NCBI RefSeq assembly: GCF_018459925.1
Contig: NZ_CP075371.1
Location: 2,480,001 to 2,544,000 of the forward strand
Source of the DNA: Nocardioides aquaticus
GTDB lineage: Bacteria > Actinomycetota > Actinomycetes > Propionibacteriales > Nocardioidaceae
DNA length: 64,000 nucleotides
Direction of reading: 5' to 3'
Positions 8,950 through 16,200 of the stretch are shown here, in pieces. Positions within the stretch are counted from its first letter, which is position 1; every line of letters starts with the position of its first letter. Position numbers and translations under genes: made by a program. Below the pieces are notes generated by a model. The model saw only the letters and a program-made list of their open reading frames with translations. It did no database searches and was not told the origin of the DNA.

Positions 8950-9903
8950 ATGCAGCAGCGACGCCTCGGGAGCAGCGGTCTGTCGGTCTCGCGGCTCGGG
9001 CTCGGGACGATGACCTGGGGCGCCGACACCGACGAGCACGAGGCTCGCGAGCAGCTGACCGCCTTCGTGGGGGCCGGCGGCACCCTGGTCGACACCGCCG
9101 CCGGCTACACCGACGGCGGTTCGGAGACCCTGCTGGGCTCCCTGATCGGCAGGGTCGTGGACCGCGACGACGTCGTGATCGCCACCAAGGCCGGGATCTC
9201 CCGTCGCTCCGGCGCCCGCGTCGTGGACACCTCGCGGCGTCACCTGCTGCGCACCCTGGACGCCTCGCTCGCCCGCCTGGGCGTCGACCACGTGGACCTC
9301 TGGCAGGTGCACACCTGGTCGGCCTCGGCCCCGATGGAGGAGACCCTGGCCGCGCTGGACCACGCCGTGGCGACCGGGCGCGCGGCGTACGTCGGGATCT
9401 CCAACTACGCCGGCTGGCAGACCGCCCGCGCCGCGACCTGGCAGCAGGCGGGCCCGGGACGCAGTCCGCTGGTCTCGACCCAGGTCGAGTACTCGCTGCT
9501 GAACCGCACCGTCGAGCACGAGGTGCTGCCGGCCGCCGACGCCCTCGGGCTCGGGGTGCTGCCCTGGTCACCGCTGGGACGGGGGGTGCTGACCGGGAAG
9601 TACCGCGCCGGCACGCCGTCGGACTCGCGCGGGGCGTCGCCGGTCTTCTCCGGCTTCGTGGGGGCCTACCTCGACGAGGACAGCGCCCGCGTGGTGGAGG
9701 CGGTCGCCCGCGCCGCGGACGGCCTCGGGTGGACCCCGTTGGAGGTGGCCCTGGTGTGGGTCCGTGACCGCCACGGGGTGACGGCCCCGATCCTCGGCTC
9801 GCGCACGGCCGCCCAGCTCACGGCCGCCCTCGGCACGGAGGCCAAGACGCTTCCCCGCGAGATCGCGACCGCGCTCGACGACGTCTCGGAGGCCTCGCGG
9901 TGA
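8950..9903 (+). CDS. Aldo/keto reductase
   Basis: A 317-residue NADPH-dependent oxidoreductase of the TIM-barrel AKR superfamily. The catalytic tetrad is complete: D48 (LVDTA), Y53 (GYTDGG), K80 (IATKAG) and H121 (WQVHTW). The C-terminal nucleotide-binding signature ILGSRTAAQL is also present. Substrate cannot be inferred. ATG at 8950 lies 7 bases after TACGGT (8937-8942), indicating a leaderless mRNA. The stop overlaps the start of the DUF5703 gene (GTGA), so the two are co-translated. Confidence 0.93.
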   Translation: MQQRRLGSSGLSVSRLGLGTMTWGADTDEHEAREQLTAFVGAGGTLVDTAAGYTDGGSETLLGSLIGRVVDRDDVVIATKAGISRRSGARVVDTSRRHLLRTLDASLARLGVDHVDLWQVHTWSASAPMEETLAALDHAVATGRAAYVGISNYAGWQTARAATWQQAGPGRSPLVSTQVEYSLLNRTVEHEVLPAADALGLGVLPWSPLGRGVLTGKYRAGTPSDSRGASPVFSGFVGAYLDEDSARVVEAVARAADGLGWTPLEVALVWVRDRHGVTAPILGSRTAAQLTAALGTEAKTLPREIATALDDVSEASR

Positions 9904-10124
9904 GCCGGGCGGGTCGACGTCCGCCCGGGCGCGCGGTGGAGTGGGAGTTCGACAAGGTCACCTTCGACCGCGAGTTCCCCCGCGGCGTGGTCACCAAGCT
10001 GCTGGTCGAGCGGGCCGAGCACGGCGGCTGGGAGCTCGACCGGGTGCGGATCGGGTCCGACGGGACCCGTCGGGTGGTGCTGCGCCGCAAGATCATCCGG
10101 CAGCTGCGACCCACGTTCTTCTAG
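9900..10124 (+). CDS. DUF5703 family small protein
   Basis: A 74-residue basic protein of the actinobacterial DUF5703 family, function unknown. It has the family core VEWEFDKVTF...PRGVVTKLL and WELDRVRI, ending RKIIRQLRPTFF. No membrane segment or signal peptide. The GTG overlaps the stop of the aldo/keto reductase by 4 bases, so translation is coupled. In other actinomycetes the gene also lies close to the M20 peptidase, as here. Confidence 0.85.
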   Translation: MSRAGRRPPGRAVEWEFDKVTFDREFPRGVVTKLLVERAEHGGWELDRVRIGSDGTRRVVLRRKIIRQLRPTFF

Positions 10125-10175
10125 GCCGGCTGCGGCGCTGCGGCGCAGCACCCCCTGACGGGGCGGGGACCAGGC

Positions 10176-10469
10176 TCAGGCCTGGAGACCCAGGGCGAAC
10201 GCGACGTTGCCGGCCTCGTCGACGCTGGCGTCGAGCACCTTGTCGTCGAGCTGCGCGCTGGCGATCTCGTCCAGGAAGACCTTCGCCCCGTCCTGCTCGA
10301 CGACCTGGTCGGTGGCGGCGGGCTGGTCGGCGGCGCTGACCGCGAACGACGGCTCGGGGCCGTCCTCGCCGGAGATGCGCAGGCCGGCCTCGGGCAGGCC
10401 CTGGTCGGTCGCGATCTGGTCGTTCAGGTCCTTCACGATGGTGCTGGCGTTCTCGGTGAGGGTGAGCAT
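10176..10469 (-). CDS. HesB/IscA-like protein without cysteines
   Basis: A 97-residue protein with the length and pattern of the A-type Fe-S carrier fold: N-terminal LTLTENASTIVKDL, GLRISGEDG, FLDEIASAQLDDKVLDAS. The family's three cluster-binding cysteines are all missing; the protein contains no cysteine at all, so it is unlikely to carry an Fe-S cluster as IscA does. It is sometimes annotated as an Fe-S assembly protein by fold similarity only. A strong AAGGAGAG ribosome site stands just before the ATG. A candidate -35/-10 pair lies upstream (10534-10506). Function unknown. Confidence 0.8.
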   Translation of the reverse strand: MLTLTENASTIVKDLNDQIATDQGLPEAGLRISGEDGPEPSFAVSAADQPAATDQVVEQDGAKVFLDEIASAQLDDKVLDASVDEAGNVAFALGLQA

Positions 10470-10505
10470 GTCGCTCTCCTTCCGATGGGGGGCTGGACGT
10501 CGTCC

Positions 10506-10534
10506 ACCCTGCCGACCGAGCCCCCGACGTTCAA
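10506..10534 (-). promoter_or_regulatory. Candidate sigma70-type promoter for the HesB-like gene
   Basis: On the minus strand TTGAAC (10534-10529), 18 bases, then CAGGGT (10511-10506), leaving a leader of about 30 bases with an AAGGAGAG ribosome site. The -35 is good and the -10 weak. The same TTGAAC is part of the small hairpin at 10523-10540. Confidence 0.35.
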
Positions 10535-10540
10535 GTCGGG
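10523..10540 (-). terminator. Small hairpin after the M20 peptidase gene
   Basis: CCCGAC-GTTCAA-GTCGGG: a perfect 6-bp stem with a 6-base loop, 16 bases past the M20 stop. No T-run follows, so termination activity is doubtful. Confidence 0.35.
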
Positions 10541-10556
10541 AGGCCGCCCGCGCGTG

Positions 10557-11918
10557 TCAGACCTCGTCGAGGAACCGGTCGAGCACCCGCGACCCGAACT
10601 CCAGCGCGTCGACCGGCACACGCTCGTCGATGCCGTGGAAGAGCGCAGTGAAGTCGAGGTCGTCGGGCAGCCGCAGGGGGGCGAACCCGTACGACCGCAT
10701 CCCCAGCCGGGTGAAGTGCTTGGCGTCGGTGCCCCCGCTCATCAGGTACGGCGCGACGAGCGCCCCGGGGTCCTCGGCCAGCAGCGAGCGGCCCATGGCG
10801 TCGACCAGCGCGCCCTCGTACGGCGTCTCCCACGGCTTCTGGTGGCTGACGAAGTCGATGTCGACCGTGTCCCCGCACAGCGCGGCGAGGGTGTCGAAGA
10901 ACTCGTCCTCGAAGCCCGGCAGGAACCGGCCGTCGACGTGCGCGGTGGCCTCCTGCGGGACCACGTTGACCTTGTAGCCGGCACTGAGCATGGTCGGGTT
11001 GGCGGTGTTGCGGATCACGGCGCCGAGCATCCGGGCGGCGCCGCCGAACTCCTCGACCAGCGACTCGGCGTTGGCCGGCGTGGCCTCGGTGCCGGCGAGG
11101 TCGGCGACCGCGGCCAGCAGCGTCTGCATCGCCGGCGTCAGCCGGACCGGCCACTCGTAGGACCCGATCCGCGCGATCGCGCCGGCGAGGTCGGTGACGG
11201 CGTTGTCGTGGTTCATCATCGAGCCGTGGCCGGCGCGGCCCCGTGCGGTGAGCCGCATCCAGGCCATCCCCTTCTCCGCGGCCTCGATCAGGTAGACCCG
11301 GCGCCCGCGCACGGTCGCGCTCCAGCCGCCGACCTCCCCCACGGCCTCGGTGCAGGCCTCGAGCTGGTCGGCGTGCTCACGGACGAGGACCTCGGCGCCC
11401 TTGTGCCCGCCGGCCTCCTCGTCGGCGGTGAACGCCAGCACCACCGGACGGTCGGGGACCGCGCCGGCGCGGGCACGGGCGCGGACCACCGAGAGCAGCA
11501 TCGCGTCGAAGTCCTTCATGTCGACCGCGCCGCGGCCCCAGACGTAGCCGTCCTGGACCTCGCCGCTGAACGGGTCGACCTGCCAGTCGGCGGCCTCGGC
11601 CGGCACGACGTCGAGGTGGCCGTGCAGCAGCAGGGCGTCGGTGCGCGAGCGGTCCGCCCCGCCCCAGTGCGCGATCAGGGAGGTCCGGCCCGGCTCGGCC
11701 TCGACCAGCTGAGAGGAGATGCCGACCTCGTCGAGCAGCGCGGCGACGTGCTCGGCGGCCTTGCGCTCCCCCGGCCCGTCGGCGTCGCCGTAGTTGGAGG
11801 TGTCCATCCGGATCAGGTCGCGGCAGGTCTCGACGACCTCCGCCGCCGGGTCGTAGCCCGGGTCGCGGGGGCCCGTCGGGGTGCCGTCGCCGGTCGTCTG
11901 GTCGCCGTGGCTGCTCAT
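10557..11918 (-). CDS. M20/M25/M40 family metallo-hydrolase (peptidase)
   Basis: A 453-residue dinuclear zinc hydrolase of the M20 family, cytoplasmic by lack of a signal. Metal and catalytic residues are in place: H101 and D103 in LLHGHLDVVP, D133 in GRGAVDMK, E167/E168 in ADEEAGG, and a late histidine in ALFHGIDERV. The dimerisation insert includes RAGHGSM, typical of the family. Substrate (dipeptides, N-acyl amino acids or other) cannot be told. ATG at 11918 is chosen because upstream the same frame runs through tRNA-Leu. It is the counterpart of the M20 peptidase that lies near uppP and mshC in mycobacteria. Confidence 0.92.
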   Translation of the reverse strand: MSSHGDQTTGDGTPTGPRDPGYDPAAEVVETCRDLIRMDTSNYGDADGPGERKAAEHVAALLDEVGISSQLVEAEPGRTSLIAHWGGADRSRTDALLLHGHLDVVPAEAADWQVDPFSGEVQDGYVWGRGAVDMKDFDAMLLSVVRARARAGAVPDRPVVLAFTADEEAGGHKGAEVLVREHADQLEACTEAVGEVGGWSATVRGRRVYLIEAAEKGMAWMRLTARGRAGHGSMMNHDNAVTDLAGAIARIGSYEWPVRLTPAMQTLLAAVADLAGTEATPANAESLVEEFGGAARMLGAVIRNTANPTMLSAGYKVNVVPQEATAHVDGRFLPGFEDEFFDTLAALCGDTVDIDFVSHQKPWETPYEGALVDAMGRSLLAEDPGALVAPYLMSGGTDAKHFTRLGMRSYGFAPLRLPDDLDFTALFHGIDERVPVDALEFGSRVLDRFLDEV

Positions 11919-11997
11919 GGCCTCATCGTGGCACCTGCGCTCCACCCGCCCGATGCGGGACCGGGCCGCGGCCTTTGCTAACGTTGCGCCCGCACTC

Positions 11998-12083
11998 GTC
12001 CGGGTGGCGGAATTGGCAGACGCGCTAGCTTGAGGTGCTAGTGCCCGTATTAGGGCGTGGGGGTTCAAGTCCCCCCTCGGACA
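11998..12083 (+). tRNA. tRNA-Leu (anticodon GAG)
   Basis: An 86-base class II tRNA. The acceptor arms GTCCGGG (11998-12004) and CTCGGAC (12076-12082) pair with one G-T. The anticodon stem CTAGC/GCTAG encloses the loop TTGAGGT with anticodon GAG; a long variable arm (GCCCG...) and the T-arm GGGGGTTCAAGTCCCCC follow. Discriminator A at 12083; CCA is not encoded. Nothing resembling an integrase gene is next to it. Confidence 0.95.
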
Positions 12084-12088
12084 CCGAC

Positions 12089-12117
12089 GAAGGACCAGGT
12101 CATCGGCCTGGTCCTTC
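12089..12117 (+). terminator. Terminator hairpin after tRNA-Leu
   Basis: GAAGGACCAGG, a 7-base loop, then CCTGGTCCTTC: a perfect 11-bp stem starting 6 bases after the tRNA. Only a weak T content follows, as is usual in high-GC actinobacteria. Confidence 0.75.
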
Positions 12118-12121
12118 TGCC

Positions 12122-12247
12122 GTCCCGGCCGAGATGACGCTCCCGGACAGCCGAGATGACGCTCGCGGCGCCTCGAGATGACGGTTCCGGACACCTCACC
12201 CCAGCGCGGCGAGGTGCTCGAGGAGGCGTACGGCCTGGACGCGGTCG
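12122..12247 (+). repeat. 126-bp direct repeat, copy 1
   Basis: Matches 13290-13415 with a single mismatch (12239). It contains the three 22-bp units of array 1 and, on the minus strand, a remnant of the 3' end of a phosphotransferase gene: the last dozen codons plus stop, identical to the end of the gene at 13364-14188 but for one codon, with no gene body attached. The two copies bracket the phosphotransferase gene at 12286-13176. Confidence 0.93.
12131..12196 (+). repeat. 22-bp repeat array 1 (three units)
   Basis: Three head-to-tail units at 12131, 12153 and 12175, each 22 bases and opening GAGATGACGSTYSCGG; the last six bases of the unit vary (ACAGCC, CGCCTC, ACACCT). Same unit and same copy number as arrays at 13299, 14217 and 36093. 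Confidence 0.9.
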
Positions 12248-12285
12248 GCACTCCGCTCCCGCCCACCGGCGGGGCGCGGCCGGCG

Positions 12286-13176
12286 TCAGTCGTGGTCGTG
12301 CAGCAGCCGGCCGAGTCGGTGCCGGCCACGGGCGACCTTGTCTGCCAGACCGAACTGGTGGCCTCGGTAGACCTGAAGCGCCGCGCGGACACCGAGTCGA
12401 GGGACCACGAAGCGCTGCTGCTCGTGGAGGTCGGCTTCGCCGTAGCCACGGGCGAACGCCTGTCGCGAACCCGGGTCGTCCCACCACAGCCCGTACGCCA
12501 GCGCGGACAGGTCGGCGGCGGGCGGGGCCCACCGGGCGTTGCCGAAGTCGATCACCCTCAGCACGTCGTCCCGGTCCACCAGCCAGTTGCCGACGCGGTA
12601 GTCACCGTGGCTGGGGACGTTCACGGGCTCCGGCGTCACGTTCAGCTGGTCGGCCCGGGTCACCGCGAAGTCGTGCTCCTCGGGGGTCAGCACGTGCGGG
12701 AAGTCGCGCCTCATCTTCTCCAGCACCCCGCGACCGCCGAACTCCGCGGGCCGTGGACGCGCCGGCATCGACCCGTGGAGTCGCTTGAGCAGGGCTCCCG
12801 CCTGGTAGTGGTGGTGCGGAGTGGGCACGCTCGGGGGCTGTCCAGGCAGCTCGGAGACGATCAATGCCCGCAGGTCGGAGTCGGCGTCGAGCAGGGACGG
12901 GGCGAGGTCACCCAGAGCGGGTACCCACCGGCGGTAGGCACGGACCTCGGCGTCCCAGGCGTGCTGCCGAGGCTCGGACTTCAGGAACCACCGCCGTCGT
13001 GCGGCGTCCTCGAGACGGTGCACACCCCGCCCGAGGGCGGACGCCATCCTGGACGACGGCGCCCGACCGACGACCCGCGGCCGGTCCAGCACCCGGTCCG
13101 TCCAGAGCCCCAGCGGCTCGGGCAGGCTGGCAAGTCGGTCGGGCGGCGGCGATGACATGGGTCCCCCGTTCGGCAC
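12286..13176 (-). CDS. Phosphotransferase family protein (APH/choline-kinase fold)
   Basis: A 296-residue member of the aminoglycoside/choline kinase superfamily. The catalytic loop PSHGDYRVGNWLVD (about residue 190) and the metal-binding VIDFGNARW are present, as is the ELPGQ N-lobe segment; the N-lobe is shorter than in true antibiotic kinases. Substrate unknown; resistance should not be inferred. Starts at 13176 and 13158 (both ATG) are possible; neither has a clear ribosome site. The gene is bracketed by the 126-bp direct repeat (12122-12247, 13290-13415). By eye its third codon positions are less strictly G/C than those of its neighbours, consistent with a recent arrival. Confidence 0.82.
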   Translation of the reverse strand: MPNGGPMSSPPPDRLASLPEPLGLWTDRVLDRPRVVGRAPSSRMASALGRGVHRLEDAARRRWFLKSEPRQHAWDAEVRAYRRWVPALGDLAPSLLDADSDLRALIVSELPGQPPSVPTPHHHYQAGALLKRLHGSMPARPRPAEFGGRGVLEKMRRDFPHVLTPEEHDFAVTRADQLNVTPEPVNVPSHGDYRVGNWLVDRDDVLRVIDFGNARWAPPAADLSALAYGLWWDDPGSRQAFARGYGEADLHEQQRFVVPRLGVRAALQVYRGHQFGLADKVARGRHRLGRLLHDHD

Positions 13177-13289
13177 AGATCTGGGTGGGGCCCACCCGGG
13201 CGACCCGATTCGCCTCGCGGAGCAGCAGGTGGGTGATCGACCCTATCCACGAGGCCCGGCTGAACGGCGCTCCCGCGCCCTGCACTTCG

Positions 13290-13415
13290 GTCCCGGCCGA
13301 GATGACGCTCCCGGACAGCCGAGATGACGCTCGCGGCGCCTCGAGATGACGGTTCCGGACACCTCACCCCAGCGCGGCGAGGTGCTCGAGGAGGCGTACG
13401 GCCTGGGCGCGGTCG
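13290..13415 (+). repeat. 126-bp direct repeat, copy 2
   Basis: Partner of 12122-12247 with one mismatch. This copy is in its natural context: 13364-13415 is the intact 3' end of the downstream-reading phosphotransferase gene (13364-14188), and 13299-13364 is 22-bp array 2. The distance between copies is 1168 bases. Confidence 0.93.
13299..13364 (+). repeat. 22-bp repeat array 2 (three units)
   Basis: Three units at 13299, 13321 and 13343, identical to array 1 as part of the 126-bp duplication. The array begins at the stop codon of the minus-strand phosphotransferase gene and points against it. Confidence 0.9.
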
Positions 13416-14188
13416 CTGCCCGGCGGGTTGCGGTGGTGACCCCTGTTGCCCGGGAGCAGCATCACCAGCCAGAAGGTCGCCAGCAGCGCCCGCCGCTGTG
13501 CCAGTCGGGTCGCCGCGGGCCCCGTCAGCAGGCCGAGCCGGTCGAGGTGGGTGCGGAGCCCGTCCTCGGCGAGCAGGCCCGGCAGCACGACCGTGACGTG
13601 CTCGACGAGGTCGGCCACCTCGTACGGCAGGTCACCCACGCCGCCGTCCTCGTGGTCGACGACCCGGCAGGTCGAGCCGTCCCAGACGAGGTTGGCCAGG
13701 TTCCCGTCGCCGTGGGTCAGCATCAGCTCCTCCGGCGTCGGCGGCGCCACCGGCTCCTTCGAGAGCCAGTCCCCGGCCGCGACGAGCGCCTCACCGACGA
13801 CGGCGTCACCGGCGTACGACGTCGCGCCCAGCGCGGCGTGCAGGTGCGCCGCCATCTCGACCGGGCCCGAGCGACGCGGTGGCAACGTGGCGAGCACGGC
13901 GGGCGGCACGGCCGTACGCATCCGGACCAGGGCGTCGAGGGCGGCGCGCAGCCGTGCCCCCGTCAGTGGTGTGCCGGCGAGCGGCACCCCGGGGACCCTG
14001 CTCATGGTGACCCGGACGGCGCCGTCGGCGACCTCGCGAGAGACGGGCCGCGGAGCCGATCCCGGGGCCCAGCGGTCCAGCAGGACCAGGTTGGTCCACT
14101 CGCGCTCGGCCTCGTCGCCGTGCCGCAGGGAGAAGGTCTTGACCACCGTCGCGCCGCGGAACCGGACCTGGTGCGTCGACTCGGCCAC
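13364..14188 (-). CDS. Phosphotransferase family protein (APH/choline-kinase fold), second copy
   Basis: A 274-residue kinase-like protein. It shows ATVVKTFSL (N-lobe lysine), the catalytic loop LTHGDGNLANLVWDG near residue 160 and the metal motif VVDHEDGGVGDLPYEVADL. The histidine-glutamate in DHED replaces the usual D-x-D pattern, common in this loose family. Not closely similar to the gene at 12286; they share only the superfamily motifs. GTG at 14188 is chosen because an upstream ATG (14257) would start inside 22-bp array 3. Its last 13 codons lie in the 126-bp repeat. Substrate unknown. Confidence 0.83.
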   Translation of the reverse strand: MAESTHQVRFRGATVVKTFSLRHGDEAEREWTNLVLLDRWAPGSAPRPVSREVADGAVRVTMSRVPGVPLAGTPLTGARLRAALDALVRMRTAVPPAVLATLPPRRSGPVEMAAHLHAALGATSYAGDAVVGEALVAAGDWLSKEPVAPPTPEELMLTHGDGNLANLVWDGSTCRVVDHEDGGVGDLPYEVADLVEHVTVVLPGLLAEDGLRTHLDRLGLLTGPAATRLAQRRALLATFWLVMLLPGNRGHHRNPPGSDRAQAVRLLEHLAALG

Positions 14189-14216
14189 GCCCCCAGGGTG
14201 CCGGAAGCGTGTCCTC

Positions 14217-14282
14217 GGATGTCCGCGAGCGTCATCTCGGCTGTCCGCGAGCGTCACCTCGGCTGTCCGGAAGCGTCATCTC
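14217..14282 (-). repeat. 22-bp repeat array 3 (three units, minus orientation)
   Basis: Units at 14282-14261, 14260-14239 and 14238-14217 on the minus strand, each GAG(A/G)TGACGCTYSCGG plus ACAGCC or ACATCC. The first unit and start of the second encode the last residues and the stop codon of the DUF2235 gene, whose orientation the array follows. Confidence 0.9.
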
Positions 14283-15321
14283 GGCGGGTGCGGACGGGGC
14301 GGACACGGGCGTCGGGGCGGGCCAGGTAGGCGCCGAGGTTGGCGCCGTACGCCGGGTCCTGCTCGCGGCGCTCGACCGCGGAGGAGGCGGCCAGCTCGGA
14401 CCCGGGGGCGACCGCCCCGAGGGCGCGGGTGACCGGACGGGTCAGCCGGTGCACCCCGGTCCGGGAGTCGTGCACGGGGCCCAGCGGGTCCGGGTCGACC
14501 CCGGGCGGGGACAGCGCGTCCGGGTCGAGCCCGAGGCCGCACTCGGTGAGCCGGTCGGCCATCCAGAGCAGGGCCACGTCGGAGAGGCCGTGCCCGGGGT
14601 ACCCGCCACCGACGTCGCAGTGCACGCCCGCGAACCAGACCTGCTCGACCCGCCTGCCCTCCGCCGCCGCGGCCGGGTCGTCCTGCCACAGCGTCGGCAC
14701 GAACGGCCTGCGCCGCTCATCGACCGCCACGGCGTGGAAGGCGGCGTCCACCCGGCGGCTCAGGGCCGTGTCGTGGAAGCGCCACCGGCGGTTGACCCAG
14801 CGCACGGCCTCCAGGCGGCCCAGCGGGATGCCCAGCGCACCCACGGTGTCCCAGACGCCGACGGCACGGACCCTCGACTCGTGGGAGAACCGGGCCCGGA
14901 ACTCGGTCGACACCTCACCGCTCGGGTGCTCTGCGCGGTCGCGGTAGAGCGCGTACGCCTCGTCCTGCCGGTCCGCGTGCTCGCGCCGCAGCACGCCGAC
15001 GTTGCGCACCAGGCCGGCCAGGCTGCGGGCGGTGTAGGCGCCCCGGCTGAACCCGACCAGGAACAGCTCGTCCCCGGGCTCGAAGTGCTCGACGAGGAAG
15101 GCGTAGGCGTCCTGGACGTTGGCCGACAGGCCGAGGCCGAACACGCCGCCGACCAGCCGCTCGAGCGGGCGGGTGCCGACGCCCTCGACGTAGTGCCCGC
15201 GCTGGGCGACCCCGTCCGGGCCGTGCGCGGCCAGCGCCCGGTGCAGCCGCACCACGTTGGTCGGCGCGGCCTTGCGCGCGGTGTTCCAGGTGCCGTCGCA
15301 GCACACCACCAGACGGGTCAT
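14254..15321 (-). CDS. DUF2235 domain-containing alpha/beta hydrolase
   Basis: A 355-residue hydrolase of the DUF2235 family, related to the catalytic part of Tle1-type phospholipases. Visible are the opening LVVCCDGTWN, the nucleophile elbow GFSRG (Ser92), the catalytic aspartate in HCDVGGGYPGH (about D236) and a nearby histidine (about H244). It lacks extra domains, and no secretion-system genes are nearby, so it is probably a house-keeping lipase or esterase rather than a toxin. ATG at 15321 is favoured by a GGAGGTG ribosome site; GTG 15333 is in frame but has none. The C-terminus runs into 22-bp array 3, which supplies its stop codon. Confidence 0.86.
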   Translation of the reverse strand: MTRLVVCCDGTWNTARKAAPTNVVRLHRALAAHGPDGVAQRGHYVEGVGTRPLERLVGGVFGLGLSANVQDAYAFLVEHFEPGDELFLVGFSRGAYTARSLAGLVRNVGVLRREHADRQDEAYALYRDRAEHPSGEVSTEFRARFSHESRVRAVGVWDTVGALGIPLGRLEAVRWVNRRWRFHDTALSRRVDAAFHAVAVDERRRPFVPTLWQDDPAAAAEGRRVEQVWFAGVHCDVGGGYPGHGLSDVALLWMADRLTECGLGLDPDALSPPGVDPDPLGPVHDSRTGVHRLTRPVTRALGAVAPGSELAASSAVERREQDPAYGANLGAYLARPDARVRPVRTRRDDASGQPR

Positions 15322-15425
15322 CGCCACCTCCACGAGCCGTGCTGCCGAACCTAGGGCACGGTGGCGCCGTCGACCAGCGTCGGAGGACGGCCGCCGGCTC
15401 CCGGGGCGTGTCCTAGGCTCGACCG

Positions 15426-16118
15426 GTGCCCCGTTCCTCCTCCCCCGCGCGTCGCGAGCGGCGCCGGCCCCCGGCGGTCAGGGACAAGCCGCGTCCCCGT
15501 CCGCACGAGCAGCCGCGCCCACCGGCCGTCGAGGTCCCCAGCGAGCCCTTCCGGGTCGCCTTCGTGACCGGCTCGACGCCCGACAAGTGGGCGCAGCGGT
15601 TCCGCGAGCGCTCCCGCCGCACCCTGGTCCTGGTGCCGGTCGAGGAGGCCGACCAGGAGCAGGTCGTCCGCGAGGGGCGGGCCGACATGGTCCTGGCCCG
15701 TCTGCCGGTCGACCGCGACGGCCTGCACTGCATCGCGCTCTACGACGAGCAGCCCGTGGTCGTGGTCGCCCTCGACCACGTCGTGACGGTCGCCGACGAG
15801 GTCACCACCGAGGAGCTGGCCGACGAGCAGCTCGTCCTGCCGGAGCGCTCGGGGTGGCGCCCCACGGTCGAGCAGCTGCCCTGGCCCCCGATGGAGGTCC
15901 CGGACGCGGTCGAGGTCGCCGCCTCGGGCTCGGGCGTGGTCGTGCTGCCGATGGCCCTGGCCCGCCTGCACCACCGGCGCGACGTCACCTACCGCCCGGT
16001 CACCGACCTGCCGCCGACCCAGGTCGGCCTCGTCTGGCCGCTCGACGTCGACGGACCCGACGTGCAGACCTTCGTCGGCGTCGTCCGCGGCCGCACCGCA
16101 CGCAGCTCGCGCGACTGA
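15426..16118 (+). CDS. LysR substrate-binding-domain protein lacking a helix-turn-helix
   Basis: A 230-residue protein. Residues 1-40 are basic and Pro/Arg-rich; residues 41-220 look like a periplasmic-binding-type LysR effector domain (FRVAFVTGSTPDKW, DMVLARLPVDRDGLHCIALYDEQPVV, and VEVAASGSGVVVLPMALARL). No DNA-binding helix-turn-helix exists in the frame or upstream. GTG at 15426 follows TAGGCT (15414-15419) by 6 bases, so truncation by a wrong start is unlikely. Such stand-alone effector domains are widespread in actinomycetes; the basic tail could bind nucleic acid, but this is inference. Divergent from the DUF2235 gene. Confidence 0.82.
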   Translation: MPRSSSPARRERRRPPAVRDKPRPRPHEQPRPPAVEVPSEPFRVAFVTGSTPDKWAQRFRERSRRTLVLVPVEEADQEQVVREGRADMVLARLPVDRDGLHCIALYDEQPVVVVALDHVVTVADEVTTEELADEQLVLPERSGWRPTVEQLPWPPMEVPDAVEVAASGSGVVVLPMALARLHHRRDVTYRPVTDLPPTQVGLVWPLDVDGPDVQTFVGVVRGRTARSSRD

Positions 16119-16181
16119 GACCGCCACCCCCACCGGGCCCCTGACCGGGGTGACCCTGCCCGGAGGGGTGAGAACTTCAAC

Positions 16182-16191
16182 GTAGATCTAC
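16182..16191. promoter_or_regulatory. Perfect palindrome GTAGATCTAC upstream of the MerR-DICT gene
   Basis: A 10-base perfect dyad, 135 bases before the MerR gene and just ahead of the candidate small RNA. MerR-type dimers bind dyads, so autoregulation is possible; it may equally be part of a promoter. Low confidence. Confidence 0.35.
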
Positions 16192-16200
16192 ACGCCCTGT

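Noticed and set aside
10523..10540. tRNA fragment (GTTCAAGTC resembles a T-loop)
   Set aside because: Stem and loop lengths do not fit a T-arm and no acceptor or anticodon arm is nearby.
12286..14188. Aminoglycoside resistance genes
   Set aside because: Only the general kinase-fold motifs are seen; these loose families have many substrates and nothing points to antibiotics.
12131..14282. CRISPR array
   Set aside because: The 22-bp units are directly adjacent with no spacers, only three per array, and no cas genes are present.
11998..14290. Genomic island integrated at tRNA-Leu
   Set aside because: No integrase, no direct repeat of the tRNA 3' end, and the repeat present (126 bp) does not include tRNA sequence.
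14254..15321. Type VI secretion effector
   Set aside because: No secretion or immunity genes nearby, and the host type lacks an outer membrane system of that kind.
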